From an uncultured Anaerolineae bacterium (GTDB lineage Bacteria > Chloroflexota > Anaerolineae > Anaerolineales > Villigracilaceae), in contig CAIMZS010000124.1 in the NCBI GenBank assembly GCA_903846015.1, positions 1 to 40,297 of the forward strand: a stretch of DNA of 40,297 bases, in the 5' to 3' direction. The position numbers and the translations under genes were made by a program. Position 1 is the stretch's first letter. The number at the start of each line of letters is the position of its first letter. Below the pieces are notes generated by a model that was not told the DNA's origin, made no database searches, and saw only the letters and a list, made by a program, of their open reading frames with translations. Shown one piece after another: positions 25,612 to 38,805 of the stretch.

Positions 25612-26504
25612 TTTCTCAAGAAACCCAACCAGCTGCCGGTTTTATGGGGTTCGTCATCAAAGCTGTGGTAACGGAAACCGCGGATTTGGATGGCGACCAC
25701 GGAGCAGTTGTCGTCGGTTTTGTTGGCAACTGCCAGGTTCACCAGGTCATTGACAAGCGCGTGAGCATGCTCTGCCTGGTCTGAACTTTTTGCAAAGACA
25801 GGGTCTTCGATAACCGACCAAACCCCATCGCTGCACAGGATGATTCTATCGCCCACATGGAGATTGGTCTGGGTCAATTCGGGTTGTGCGAATAACGCCA
25901 GCCCAACCGCGCGCGTCAGCACCGAACGTTTTTCATGGGTGCGAAGGCGATCAGGCGAGATCAGCCGCGCGCGCACCATTTCGCCCACAGTGGTGTGGTC
26001 CGTCGTCAGCAAGGTGGCCCGACCGTGCCGGATAAGGTATGCGCGGCTGTCTCCGATGTGCAAAAGGTTAAGCAGATTGCCGGTGATATAGGCCGCGGTC
26101 AGGGTTGTGCCCATGCGGACATTATCCAATTGCTGTGAGGCCTTATAGACTTCAAAGTTTAATGTCTCAAAGGCCTGCTTGAGCACCTTTTTGGGAGGTG
26201 TGGAAGGTTCACAGGCGCGCACGGTTTTGACCAGGTGCTGCAGGGCCAGCGAACTTGCCAGCGCACCATTGGCATAGCCTCCCATGCCATCCGCCACGGC
26301 ATGCAGGCAGCCAGCCGCTGAAGGGGCGCTGCTGCCCGGCAGGAGGATGGCATCCTGATTATCCTCGCGGGCTGGGCCGGTGATGCTCAGCCCGGCGGAT
26401 TCGAATTCTGTTAGAGTAAACTGTTTTGCCAAATACTCACCATATTTTGGAAGACGGATGAGACCGGATTGGATGGATTTTTGCTTGAACCAGATGCAAG
26501 GCAT
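25608..26504 (-). CDS. PP2C-family Ser/Thr protein phosphatase
   Basis: 298 aa, metal-dependent phosphatase. Motifs: REDNQDA, ADGMGGYANG (71-80), LLHIGDSRAYLIR, LCSDGVWSVIE and KTDDNCSVVAI, each with the expected Asp for the dinuclear metal site. It is encoded directly before a Ser/Thr kinase and would reverse its action. The ATG at 26502-26504 lies inside a dispersed repeat copy. The first 24 residues (MPCIWFKQKSIQ...) have no family resemblance, and a TTG at 26430-26432 after GGTGAG is a possible alternative start. Confidence 0.9.
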   Translation of the reverse strand: MPCIWFKQKSIQSGLIRLPKYGEYLAKQFTLTEFESAGLSITGPAREDNQDAILLPGSSAPSAAGCLHAVADGMGGYANGALASSLALQHLVKTVRACEPSTPPKKVLKQAFETLNFEVYKASQQLDNVRMGTTLTAAYITGNLLNLLHIGDSRAYLIRHGRATLLTTDHTTVGEMVRARLISPDRLRTHEKRSVLTRAVGLALFAQPELTQTNLHVGDRIILCSDGVWSVIEDPVFAKSSDQAEHAHALVNDLVNLAVANKTDDNCSVVAIQIRGFRYHSFDDEPHKTGSWLGFLRK

Positions 26505-26526
26505 GGTACCCGGTTCTGCACGGGCA
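26502..26526 (-). repeat. Dispersed repeat copy (variant B), supplies the PP2C ATG
   Basis: On the minus strand GTGCAGAACCGGGTACCATG ends in the annotated ATG of the phosphatase gene. It is identical over 23 bases to the copy at 22821-22843. Confidence 0.8.
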
Positions 26527-26531
26527 CTGTT

Positions 26532-26565
26532 CCTTCCCCCTCATTTGGATTTATAGGGGGGAAGG
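26532..26565 (-). terminator. GC-rich hairpin after the APC permease gene
   Basis: A 9-bp perfect stem CCTTCCCCC (26532-26540) / GGGGGAAGG (26557-26565) lies 23 bases beyond the permease stop codon. It has no T tract on the minus strand, so Rho-independent termination is uncertain; mRNA 3'-end protection is an alternative. Confidence 0.35.
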
Positions 26566-26587
26566 CTGGGATGGGGGCGCGCTTGAT

Positions 26588-28141
26588 CTAATCCTTGAAT
26601 GCCATGGATGCAGTCGACGGGATTATGGCATGGCCTTTGCGGGCGCTGGTGATTACCAGGTATCCAATGCTCAGAACCAGCCAGCCGATCGAGATTGCCA
26701 GGGCAAGATAGGTGGCCTGGGCAGTGGTTCCGCCTGAAACCACACCGATGACGAAGATTGCCAGTACCATGATCACATTGACGATTAAACCGAGGGTGGG
26801 AATGATGGCGTGTTTGAAGAAATTGAAGGCGTTGTTGCCGATGAAAGCCACCATCGTCAGGCCGCAGATCAGGGCGTATAACACGAACGTGCCCAGGTTG
26901 GATGCCAGCGTGATCCCAGTCAGCGTCATGACGCCGCCCAAAACGCCGACTGTGCCAATGATCCCTGATATCACCACCATCATGATCACGCCGTAGAACG
27001 GTGTCGCGTATTTGTCATGCAGCATGCCCATGATATCGGGCATTTCAGAATCTTGTGCCATTGCAAAACTGATGCGCACGCCAGTATTCATGGCTGCCAG
27101 TGTGGTTCCCAGGATGGCGATGGCTACACTGGCGGCGATCACCAGCATAAAGGCGAAGCCGTTGCCGCCTAAAAGAGTATTCCCGATCTGGATGGCCATA
27201 TCGCCGATGGGTGCGCCTGAAACAGCCGCGGCGGCGATGCCTTTGAGACTGCCATCTGCCGATACCAACCTGTCGCTCAAGGCATAGTTGGCTGCAAAAT
27301 ATTCCAGCAAGTAGGCAAACAAGCCCTGGATAACCAGTGACAGGATCACGCCGCGTGGGATATCGCGCTTGGGGTTTTTCGCCTCGGCCGCAAAAGCGGT
27401 GGAGGATTCAAACCCGACCAGGATCAGGATGGCGATGGTGGATTGGAATAACATGCCGGCGAAGTTGTGCGGCAAGACGATCGAACTCGCCACCGGGTGG
27501 TACCACTCCGCCGCGGCAATCCCGAGCGGATTCTGGTAGCGGAAGAGAATCGCGAGAACTGAAAAGACCACCAGGGCTGTTAGTTGAATGATATTGATGA
27601 TGATCGAGGCGGTGGTTGAGCCGCTGATGCCGCGCATGGCAATCAGTCCAACCACGGCTGAGAAGGCCCAGGCGATCACGACCTGGCTCCAAATTGGCAG
27701 TGCCAGGCCAAATTGGCCCGCCAGATAGGTTACCAGCACGGCGAAAAATGCCACCATCACGCCAGGGTAAACCCAGTAAAAAAGGTGAGCAGCCCAGCCG
27801 GTGATAAATTTTGCCAGGCGCGCCCAGCGGCGATGGTGTGGTTCTTCGCGGTCAAGGAAGGCTTTTTCAGCGAAGTAATAGGCGCTGCCGCTGCCGGCTT
27901 CCGGATAGCGTTTGGCCAGTTCTGCGAAGGAAAACGCAGTCAGGAATGCCACCACCAGAGCGGCAATGATGCCGGTCCACATATCCAGGGCCGTGCTGCC
28001 GCCGCTTCCGTCCAGGTTGGCAGCTTGTAATTGGAAAGTCATCCACAAAAATGCGCCTGGTGCGATCAGAGCCATGGCGTTGACGGTTACCCCGGTCAGT
28101 CCCAGGGTTTTCTTCATGACGGGTGTAGATGGCGTTGACAT
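26588..28141 (-). CDS. APC-superfamily amino-acid permease
   Basis: 517 aa with about twelve hydrophobic segments. The first helix region LGLTGVTVNAMALIAPGAFL and the conserved FSFAELAKRYPEAGSGSAYY and VGFESSTAFAAEAKNPKRDI blocks are typical of the amino acid-polyamine-organocation family. The substrate is not predictable. GGAGGA precedes the ATG by 6 bases. It is divergent from gltB, and the shared region holds three copies of an operator-like palindrome. Joint nitrogen control of transport and glutamate synthesis is therefore plausible. Confidence 0.9.
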   Translation of the reverse strand: MSTPSTPVMKKTLGLTGVTVNAMALIAPGAFLWMTFQLQAANLDGSGGSTALDMWTGIIAALVVAFLTAFSFAELAKRYPEAGSGSAYYFAEKAFLDREEPHHRRWARLAKFITGWAAHLFYWVYPGVMVAFFAVLVTYLAGQFGLALPIWSQVVIAWAFSAVVGLIAMRGISGSTTASIIINIIQLTALVVFSVLAILFRYQNPLGIAAAEWYHPVASSIVLPHNFAGMLFQSTIAILILVGFESSTAFAAEAKNPKRDIPRGVILSLVIQGLFAYLLEYFAANYALSDRLVSADGSLKGIAAAAVSGAPIGDMAIQIGNTLLGGNGFAFMLVIAASVAIAILGTTLAAMNTGVRISFAMAQDSEMPDIMGMLHDKYATPFYGVIMMVVISGIIGTVGVLGGVMTLTGITLASNLGTFVLYALICGLTMVAFIGNNAFNFFKHAIIPTLGLIVNVIMVLAIFVIGVVSGGTTAQATYLALAISIGWLVLSIGYLVITSARKGHAIIPSTASMAFKD

Positions 28142-28219
28142 ATTTTCCTCCGATCAAAGTGTTGAATAGACATCTTTTATCCTGGTTATTATTGTATTTT
28201 TCAACCATTGGGAAATCTA

Positions 28220-28507
28220 TACCCCAAATGGAGCATATTTCTACCGGTTTGGATGGTTGGAAATTTTAAAAGTACCCGTTTGGGTAATAAAATCCTACGA
28301 TCAGGTCGTTGCGAGGTGAGCGCTTTCCTCACCGTGGCTATTTTTTTTGGCGGGTGGGGATTATCGCGTTGATGCAAACTGCTGCCTGCATCGAGATTTG
28401 AGATCATTTCTCGCTGTAAGATGAGAAAACCCCTGGAATCAAAACTCCTGCCCCTGGGCAGTGTTGTGTAAAAGAAAAAAGATGGCGTAATATACCCCAA
28501 ATGGGTA
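28220..28507. promoter_or_regulatory. Three operator-like palindromes TACCC(C)AAANGGGTA
   Basis: Site 1, TACCCCAAATGGAG (28220-28233), is partial. Site 2, TACCCGTTTGGGTA (28273-28286), is a perfect dyad. Site 3, TACCCCAAATGGGTA (28493-28507), is a dyad with a 5-base centre. Two lie near the permease start and one near the gltB side. The repeated dyad suggests binding of one dimeric regulator at both promoters. Confidence 0.55.
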
Positions 28508-28570
28508 ATAATCATTTTGAATAGGATGGGGTAAGATTAACATTTAAATATTCGCGAAGATGTAAATCAT

Positions 28571-28616
28571 TTGTATGCATTTCTGCGCACTAAAGGGTGC
28601 GCAGAAATGCATACAA
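28571..28616 (+). promoter_or_regulatory. Perfect 20-bp inverted repeat in the gltB leader
   Basis: Arms 28571-28590 and 28597-28616 are exact reverse complements around a 6-base loop (TAAAGG). No T tract follows on either strand, so it is not an ordinary terminator. It ends 38 bases before the GTG start of gltB and could act as an RNA switch, an RNase target or an operator. Confidence 0.75.
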
Positions 28617-28654
28617 GCTCAGCCATGTATGTGGTTTGTTCCCCAGGAGGAGCA

Positions 28655-33301
<4,647 letters not shown>

Positions 33302-33315
33302 GGAAGGATGGCACA

Positions 33316-34782
33316 ATGGCAAAACCCGGTGGCTTTATGGAATATGGTCGCGAATTACCCGCCGACCGTATTCCAACTGAACGGATACATGACTGGCAGG
33401 AATTTCACCTGCCTTTTCCTGAAGAGAATCTTAAGCGTCAGAGCGCGCGCTGCATGGATTGCGGCATCCCGTTTTGTCATAGCGGCGCGATCATCTCTGG
33501 GATGGCTTCTGGGTGCCCGGTCAATAATCTGATCCCGGAGTGGAATGATCTGGTGTATAAGGGTCTGTGGCGTCAGGCGCTTGAGCGCCTGCTCAAGACC
33601 AATAACTTTCCCGAGTTTACCGGCAGGGTTTGCCCGGCACCGTGCGAGGGTTCGTGCACCCTCGGGATTAATGATCCGCCGGTGACCATCAAAAACATCG
33701 AGCAGGCCATTATTGAGAAGGGCTTCGAGCAAGGTTGGATTGGCCCGCGACCGCCGCTGGAACGCAGCGGTAGGAAGGTGGCGGTGGTCGGTTCCGGCCC
33801 GGCTGGGCTGGCTTGCGCCGACCAGTTGAACAAGGCCGGGCACATGGTGACCGTTTTCGAGCGCGCTGACCGTATCGGAGGGCTGCTGATCTACGGTATT
33901 CCCAATATGAAGCTCGATAAGGCGGTGGTTAAGCGGCGGGTTGATTTGATGGCGGCAGAGGGTGTTATTTTTATGCCCAACAGCGAGGTTGGTAAGAATT
34001 ACCCCGCTGAAAAACTGGTTTCTGATTTTGATGCGGTGGTGTTGTGCGGCGGCGCGACCAAACCACGCGATCTGCTGCTGGAGGGGCGTTCGTTAAACGG
34101 CATTCATTTCGCGATGGAGTTTCTGCAGGGCAGCACCCGGCGGCTGTTGAATGCGGATCCGCTGCCCCTTATCTCTGCCGAGGGTAAGGATGTGATTGTG
34201 ATCGGCGGCGGTGATACCGGCACGGATTGTGTGGGCACGTCGCTCAGGCAAAACTGCCGCAGCCTGCTGCAGTTGGAGATTCTCAGCCGCCCGCCGGATA
34301 CGCGCCAGGCGGATAATCCGTGGCCGGAATGGCCCAAAGTTTACAAGCTGGATTATGGTCAGGAGGAGTTCAAGGCGCTGTACGGGCAGGATCCGCGCAA
34401 TTATTCGGTCACTGCCAGGCGTTTCGTGGGTGACGAGAACGGCAATTTGCGCGAGGTGCATACCGTGCAGGTGGAGTGGGTGCGGGATGCCAACGGGCGT
34501 CTTGGCCCGCAGGAGATCCCTGGCAGCGAGCAGGTTTACCCGGCGCAGTTGGTGCTGCTGGCAATGGGTTTCCTGGGGCCGGAGGATACTGTGCTCGGCG
34601 CGTTGGGCGTGGAACGCGATGAACGCAGCAATGCCAGGGCCGAATATGGCAAGTTTGCCACCAATCGGGCGGGTGTCTTTGCCGCCGGTGACATGCGCCG
34701 CGGGCAGAGCCTGGTCGTCTGGGCCATCAACGAGGGTCGGGGCGCGGCACGCGAATGTGATCGCTACTTGATGGGAGGGTGA
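33316..34782 (+). CDS. gltD: Glutamate synthase small subunit
   Basis: 488 aa. The N-terminal 4Fe-4S region has the expected cysteines ([24 protein letters not shown]). FAD-binding [13 protein letters not shown] (about 157-170) and NAD(P)H-binding [13 protein letters not shown] (about 294-306) follow, and near the end [19 protein letters not shown]. It passes electrons from NADPH to GltB. The ATG has GGAAGGA upstream. It is the last gene of the gltBD operon; a repeat cluster follows after 15 bases. Confidence 0.95.
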   Translation: MAKPGGFMEYGRELPADRIPTERIHDWQEFHLPFPEENLKRQSARCMDCGIPFCHSGAIISGMASGCPVNNLIPEWNDLVYKGLWRQALERLLKTNNFPEFTGRVCPAPCEGSCTLGINDPPVTIKNIEQAIIEKGFEQGWIGPRPPLERSGRKVAVVGSGPAGLACADQLNKAGHMVTVFERADRIGGLLIYGIPNMKLDKAVVKRRVDLMAAEGVIFMPNSEVGKNYPAEKLVSDFDAVVLCGGATKPRDLLLEGRSLNGIHFAMEFLQGSTRRLLNADPLPLISAEGKDVIVIGGGDTGTDCVGTSLRQNCRSLLQLEILSRPPDTRQADNPWPEWPKVYKLDYGQEEFKALYGQDPRNYSVTARRFVGDENGNLREVHTVQVEWVRDANGRLGPQEIPGSEQVYPAQLVLLAMGFLGPEDTVLGALGVERDERSNARAEYGKFATNRAGVFAAGDMRRGQSLVVWAINEGRGAARECDRYLMGG

Positions 34783-34797
34783 CAGGTTATAATGATT

Positions 34798-34896
34798 TGT
34801 CTGAACCGGCCCTGCTAGAACGGGCACTATCGCAGATTTAGATGATTACGCCTCGTGCTGGAACCGGGACTATCGCAGATTAGAGCAAGTGCAAGA
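34798..34896 (+). repeat. Repeat cluster 1, left of the 109-aa gene
   Basis: Contains TGTCTGAACCGGCCCTGCTA (34798-34817, identical to the last 20 bases of the window), a variant A copy (34814-34833), and a 40-bp block that is split by another variant A copy (insert 34852-34876). The same 40-bp block occurs unsplit at 35331-35370. Confidence 0.85.
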
Positions 34897-34942
34897 ACCC
34901 CTATATTGTGATCTTCCTGTCATACGAGCAAGGAGCACGTCA

Positions 34943-35272
34943 ATGAATTTTCTTTTTGGAAAGAAACCAACCGTTAACGCATTTGCCGAAATCCTGGAAG
35001 ATGGCCGCGCAATTGGAAATCAGGAAATGAAGAAGACCAAATATAACGATTTTTCCGGCAAGGAACCGCTGATCGAGATTCTGGTGCGGGTTCAGCCGGA
35101 TAATGAGCCGCAGTTTGAAGCAAAAATGAAGGCAGGTGTTTTATTGTCTTTTTTACTGAAAGCGGGTGTGCGTGTGAAGGTCAAATATGAACAGGGCACG
35201 CACCAGCACCTTCTCCTGGATGATGAAAACCAGGCGATCGTGGAGCGCAACCCGCAGTTGATCAAAAAATAG
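34943..35272 (+). CDS. Hypothetical 109-aa cytosolic protein
   Basis: Start placed at ATG 34943, 8 bases after AAGGAG; an upstream in-frame start (34889) lies inside repeat DNA. The product has no signal or membrane segment. The middle (EPLIEILVRVQPDNEPQFEA, then LLKAGVRVKVKYEQGTHQHLLLDDE) resembles the small beta-rich module often found before SHOCT domains (V.P....F.A ... L.PG..V.V.YDP ... LD), but no SHOCT helix follows. Function unknown. It is flanked on both sides by related repeat clusters. Confidence 0.7.
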   Translation: MNFLFGKKPTVNAFAEILEDGRAIGNQEMKKTKYNDFSGKEPLIEILVRVQPDNEPQFEAKMKAGVLLSFLLKAGVRVKVKYEQGTHQHLLLDDENQAIVERNPQLIKK

Positions 35273-35285
35273 AACAATCCTGTGA

Positions 35286-35413
35286 CCGTGCTGGAACCGG
35301 GACTATCGCGTGTCTGAACTGCAGATTTACGCAGATTTAGATGATTACGCAGATTAGAGCAAGTGCAAGAGCTAGAAGCTAGAACCGGGACTTTCGCAGA
35401 ACCGGGTGCCATG
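35286..35413 (+). repeat. Repeat cluster 2, right of the 109-aa gene
   Basis: Holds a variant A copy (35286-35310), the intact 40-bp block (35331-35370) preceded by a partial duplicate, another A copy with GACTTTCG (35371-35396), and a B copy (35397-35413). Confidence 0.8.
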
Positions 35414-35460
35414 TTAATTTGGGTAGGATCTGTATTGCGCGCAAAATGGGGTGAAGGAAC

Positions 35461-38400
35461 TCAGGAGTATGTGATCACTCCTTGCTGATGAAGTTCCTGG
35501 AGTTCCCGCTCCAGGCGGAGAAGAACCTTGTCTGGGGCATGGTTGGAAAAATAGCCTCGATAAAATTCTTTCAGGTCGGATAATTTCAAGCGTTCGCCGG
35601 CAAGGATCTTGACGATCGGTTTCATGGTTGTAGTGATGGGTATGCTTTTAAATTGACTTTGATTTATTTTGATCAGGAATGGGCCAACTGTGTTTCCCAA
35701 TAGGTCCTTTGACTGCTCAATAAACAGCGCCTTGTGTGATAAACCAATCAGCGGGTCTGCGCTCAGGATGGGCGGGCGCTGTTTATTCCCCGTGGAAGAC
35801 TTTCCCGAAAAGATGAGATGATCCTGATATTTTTCGAAGAAATTCTCACACCAATCCGGGTTCTGCCATTTCAATACAGGCGATAACCCATTCTCCAGCG
35901 TGGTAAGATGGTATTCACTGCTATTTTTGCCGAAGCTGGAATTCTTGAAAATTTTTACGAATGCGGTATTGCAGATCATATCCAGGGCTGGGTTTTCCAC
36001 GCGGATTTTATCCAGGAAAGCCACGGTTTCCTCAGCATCTGATTGTGTTTCAGTGGGGAAACCTACCATGCAGTTGACATAAACCTTTATGCCAACTGCG
36101 CTGCAGTCCCTCAGTATGCGTTGAACGATATCCAGGTCGATGCCCTTGTTGATTTCCCTGAGGATCCTGGGGCTGGCTGATTCCAGCCCAAAGTCGATGG
36201 TGCTGCAGCCGGATTTTTTCATCCTGGCTAATAATTCATAATCGAGTTTTGGGTAAAAGCGGGTTTGACAGAACCATTGAAACGGTTGAGGTGCCCGGGC
36301 AATGATCAGATCGGCCAATTCGTTTAATCGTTTCGGGTTGATATCCTCATCGACCAGGAAAAAATAATTGATCCTGGTTGCTTCGTATGCTTTCACCATG
36401 CCATCGACCACCAATGTCAAATCCCTTTCGCGATACCGACCGATTTGACCAAAACAGCAGAATGTGCACCTTTTCCATGAGCAGCCTTTGGATGAATAAA
36501 CCGGTAGGCCCACTTTTCCGTGTTGATGCACTGAAAGGTCATGGCAGGTAAAATCCTGCTGCGGCAGGGAGTGTATGTCTTCAATATAAAAAGTCCTATT
36601 TTGGGGGTCACAGCGCTCGCGGCTGAACACATTGGGATGAAACACACGCTGATTATTTTTATGGTTATTCAGGATGGTGTTTAACGCTGTCTCGCCTTCC
36701 TGCACAACAATATAATCAAAATAGTCAAAAAAACGTATATCGCTCAAAATGGTTTGGACCATTTCGGTGATGTAGGCGCCACCGGCAATGATAATGACAT
36801 CGGGAGAGATTTTTTTCAGGATCCTGGATAGCAGCAGCGAGAAACGGAGCTGGGTTTCTGATAAAAGCGACATTCCGACAAACTGCGCATTTCCCAGGTT
36901 GAAATCCAGCAAAAATTGGTTAAATAAAATGGCTTCGGTTCCCAATTCAACGGATTTTGAAATCTGTGTAAAATGTTCGACTGGATTCGACGGGGAATTG
37001 TCGGATGAACCAAAGAAAAAAGCATTCACCACTTTTTCGATTGTTACCAGCGTGACCATCATTGGGTCAAAATTAATGAGATAGCTGATCAGCGGTAAGG
37101 CGATGAAAACTAAATTTCTGTGTTCTTCAATCGACAATATTTTGCGCCTTAGCAAATCATTGAGTCTGCTGCTGAAAATATCCACCAATTTGGGCCAATT
37201 GCCCATGATGAATTTATAAAATCGGGTATTCAGATCATGAGTTTTGGCCTGATAGCCCTGGGTTCGTAAGGATGAATATAGCGCTGAGATGGAGGCAGGC
37301 GGTGGCCCAAAATTTGCCAGGAATGGCGGGAACAGTAAAACGATATCACCCATTACAGGCTTGAGCATTCCCAGGGTGATGAGCTGGTAAATTTCCCGGA
37401 CAGCCGTTTCTTGCACGGATGCCGCCGGTGGACTGTTTCCCGCTGCTGCGCTTTGAATTGCGCTCGCCAGGGTTGTGCGCCCATCCAGGAAGTCTATCGT
37501 CCGTGCTGTGACCGGCTCAATTTTTTCCTGGATCAGGTAGCCCGCCGGAGTGCTAGCCTGGCAGGCGCCATCCGGGAGCGTCTCAAGACGGATGTTAGCC
37601 CGCGCCAGCCGGCAGGCAAGTAAATCTCGCGGCGTCTTAACGTCGGCAAGATAATCCTGATTCTCGAACAGGTCCAGCACCTGGGCGCCAAGATCGCCGG
37701 GGTTGATTTGCCCGGCGTGGATCGAACAGCGCCACGAGTCGCTGGCTGTGCGCCGGCGCAGTGTGATCGCCCCCAAAGCGATCTGTTGAATTCCATGTTC
37801 TTCGTACCACTTCAGCCAGCGCTTCTTGATCTGGGCGAACTCGCCCGGGTTTTCATTTTTATCCGTTACGATCCACATATCAGCGTAGTGTTCAGGCGGC
37901 ATCGAATTTTGATAGAACAGCCAGCTGTCCATGTTCCGACCCGCCACCCAGTGATCCACCGGCTGCCACCAGGGCTCCTGGTTGGAATGCAGCCAATTCA
38001 ACATGACATGTGCGTATCCGCCCTCATTTAAAAACAGTGGGATTTGCTGGATATTCTCGCGGATGGGCGTGTCGTCATTTTTCCCCAGGTCGCGGTAAAT
38101 AAAAATACTTTCGGGGCTGATCACATAAGGCAGGTTTGCCACGATCAAATCGAATTTCCGTCCGCCGACCGGTTCGAAAAAACTGCCCAACAGGCATTCA
38201 ATATTGTTTACCTGGTTGAGTTCGGCATTCAGGCGGGTGAGTGCCAACGCGCGTGGGTTGATGTCGGTGGCGGTGACCCTTTCAGCGTGCCTGGAAAGCA
38301 GCAGCGCCTGGACTCCGCAGCCGCAGCCCAGGTCCAGGGCTGTCTTGACGGGTCTTCGAATGGTGATATTTGCGAGATACTTTCCTGAAGGGCCGATCGG

Positions 38401-38805
38401 GAGCACCATATCGGCCGGGTGCAGGCGCGGCATGAGGTCCGTGATGAACAGGAATCCTTTGTAGACCTGGATCTGGAACAGCGCCTGGATGGATCCCGCC
38501 TCTTCCGCCAGCAGACCGGCCGTCAGCCAGGCAGCCAGGCTGGCGGGCGGGATCGCATTTTCCGCTTCGTCACGTCTGACGGGTTTGCCGTATAGATATA
38601 AATTTCTTAGCGCTGCCAGCTTCCCCTGGGTTTCCTGCGAACCAGGCTCAGGTTGGGGGCGCTTATGGTAGTTTTCCGCTTTGAGCAGGGCGGACAGGTT
38701 TTTTATTGCTTCACTGCCCAGTTCAGGAATGGGAAAGGAGGCAGGCATCTGCTCGGATCCCGGCCTCCTTTCGCTTTGGGTGCTGTGTGTTGGTGGTTTA
38801 TTCAT
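35461..38805 (-). CDS. Methyltransferase / B12-binding / radical SAM fusion protein
   Basis: 1114 aa. Residues about 60-355 form a class I SAM methyltransferase with motif I DLGCGCGVQALLL (158-170), acidic TDINPRAL and the N-methyltransferase motif NLPY (224-227). Residues about 420-480 look like a small winged-helix segment (TARTIDFLDGRTTLAS ... REIYQLITLGMLKP), reminiscent of PqqD-like folds; this is inference. Residues about 485-715 resemble a cobalamin-binding domain of B12 radical SAM enzymes (IVLLFPPFLANFGPP; IIIAGGAYITE; YIVVQEGETAL). The radical SAM domain (about 765-990) has Cys775, Cys780 and Cys783 (GCSWKRCTFC, spacing CX4CX2C), GLES and VGFPTET. It is cotranslated with the upstream repeat protein (8-base overlap). 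The substrate is unknown; a peptide or protein target is the simplest guess. Confidence 0.85.
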   Translation of the reverse strand: MNKPPTHSTQSERRPGSEQMPASFPIPELGSEAIKNLSALLKAENYHKRPQPEPGSQETQGKLAALRNLYLYGKPVRRDEAENAIPPASLAAWLTAGLLAEEAGSIQALFQIQVYKGFLFITDLMPRLHPADMVLPIGPSGKYLANITIRRPVKTALDLGCGCGVQALLLSRHAERVTATDINPRALALTRLNAELNQVNNIECLLGSFFEPVGGRKFDLIVANLPYVISPESIFIYRDLGKNDDTPIRENIQQIPLFLNEGGYAHVMLNWLHSNQEPWWQPVDHWVAGRNMDSWLFYQNSMPPEHYADMWIVTDKNENPGEFAQIKKRWLKWYEEHGIQQIALGAITLRRRTASDSWRCSIHAGQINPGDLGAQVLDLFENQDYLADVKTPRDLLACRLARANIRLETLPDGACQASTPAGYLIQEKIEPVTARTIDFLDGRTTLASAIQSAAAGNSPPAASVQETAVREIYQLITLGMLKPVMGDIVLLFPPFLANFGPPPASISALYSSLRTQGYQAKTHDLNTRFYKFIMGNWPKLVDIFSSRLNDLLRRKILSIEEHRNLVFIALPLISYLINFDPMMVTLVTIEKVVNAFFFGSSDNSPSNPVEHFTQISKSVELGTEAILFNQFLLDFNLGNAQFVGMSLLSETQLRFSLLLSRILKKISPDVIIIAGGAYITEMVQTILSDIRFFDYFDYIVVQEGETALNTILNNHKNNQRVFHPNVFSRERCDPQNRTFYIEDIHSLPQQDFTCHDLSVHQHGKVGLPVYSSKGCSWKRCTFCCFGQIGRYRERDLTLVVDGMVKAYEATRINYFFLVDEDINPKRLNELADLIIARAPQPFQWFCQTRFYPKLDYELLARMKKSGCSTIDFGLESASPRILREINKGIDLDIVQRILRDCSAVGIKVYVNCMVGFPTETQSDAEETVAFLDKIRVENPALDMICNTAFVKIFKNSSFGKNSSEYHLTTLENGLSPVLKWQNPDWCENFFEKYQDHLIFSGKSSTGNKQRPPILSADPLIGLSHKALFIEQSKDLLGNTVGPFLIKINQSQFKSIPITTTMKPIVKILAGERLKLSDLKEFYRGYFSNHAPDKVLLRLERELQELHQQGVITYS

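Larger units (their letters stand above)
28142..28654. other. Divergent control region between permease and gltB
   Basis: About 510 bases and rich in structure: TACCC...GGGTA palindromes, a stem GGTGAG/CTCACC (about 28315-28333) followed on the plus strand by eight T, stems GATGCA/TGCATC (about 28371-28392) and GAGA/TCTC nearby, and a perfect 20-bp inverted repeat at 28571-28616. I compared it mentally with glutamine riboswitch landmarks and did not see them. Some of it may be leader RNA of either gene. Confidence 0.55.

Noticed and set aside
28571..28654. Longer GltB start (TTG or ATG codons upstream of 28655)
   Set aside because: The longer frame begins inside a perfect hairpin, and no ribosome-binding site precedes it, whereas GTG 28655 has AGGAGGAG at good spacing.
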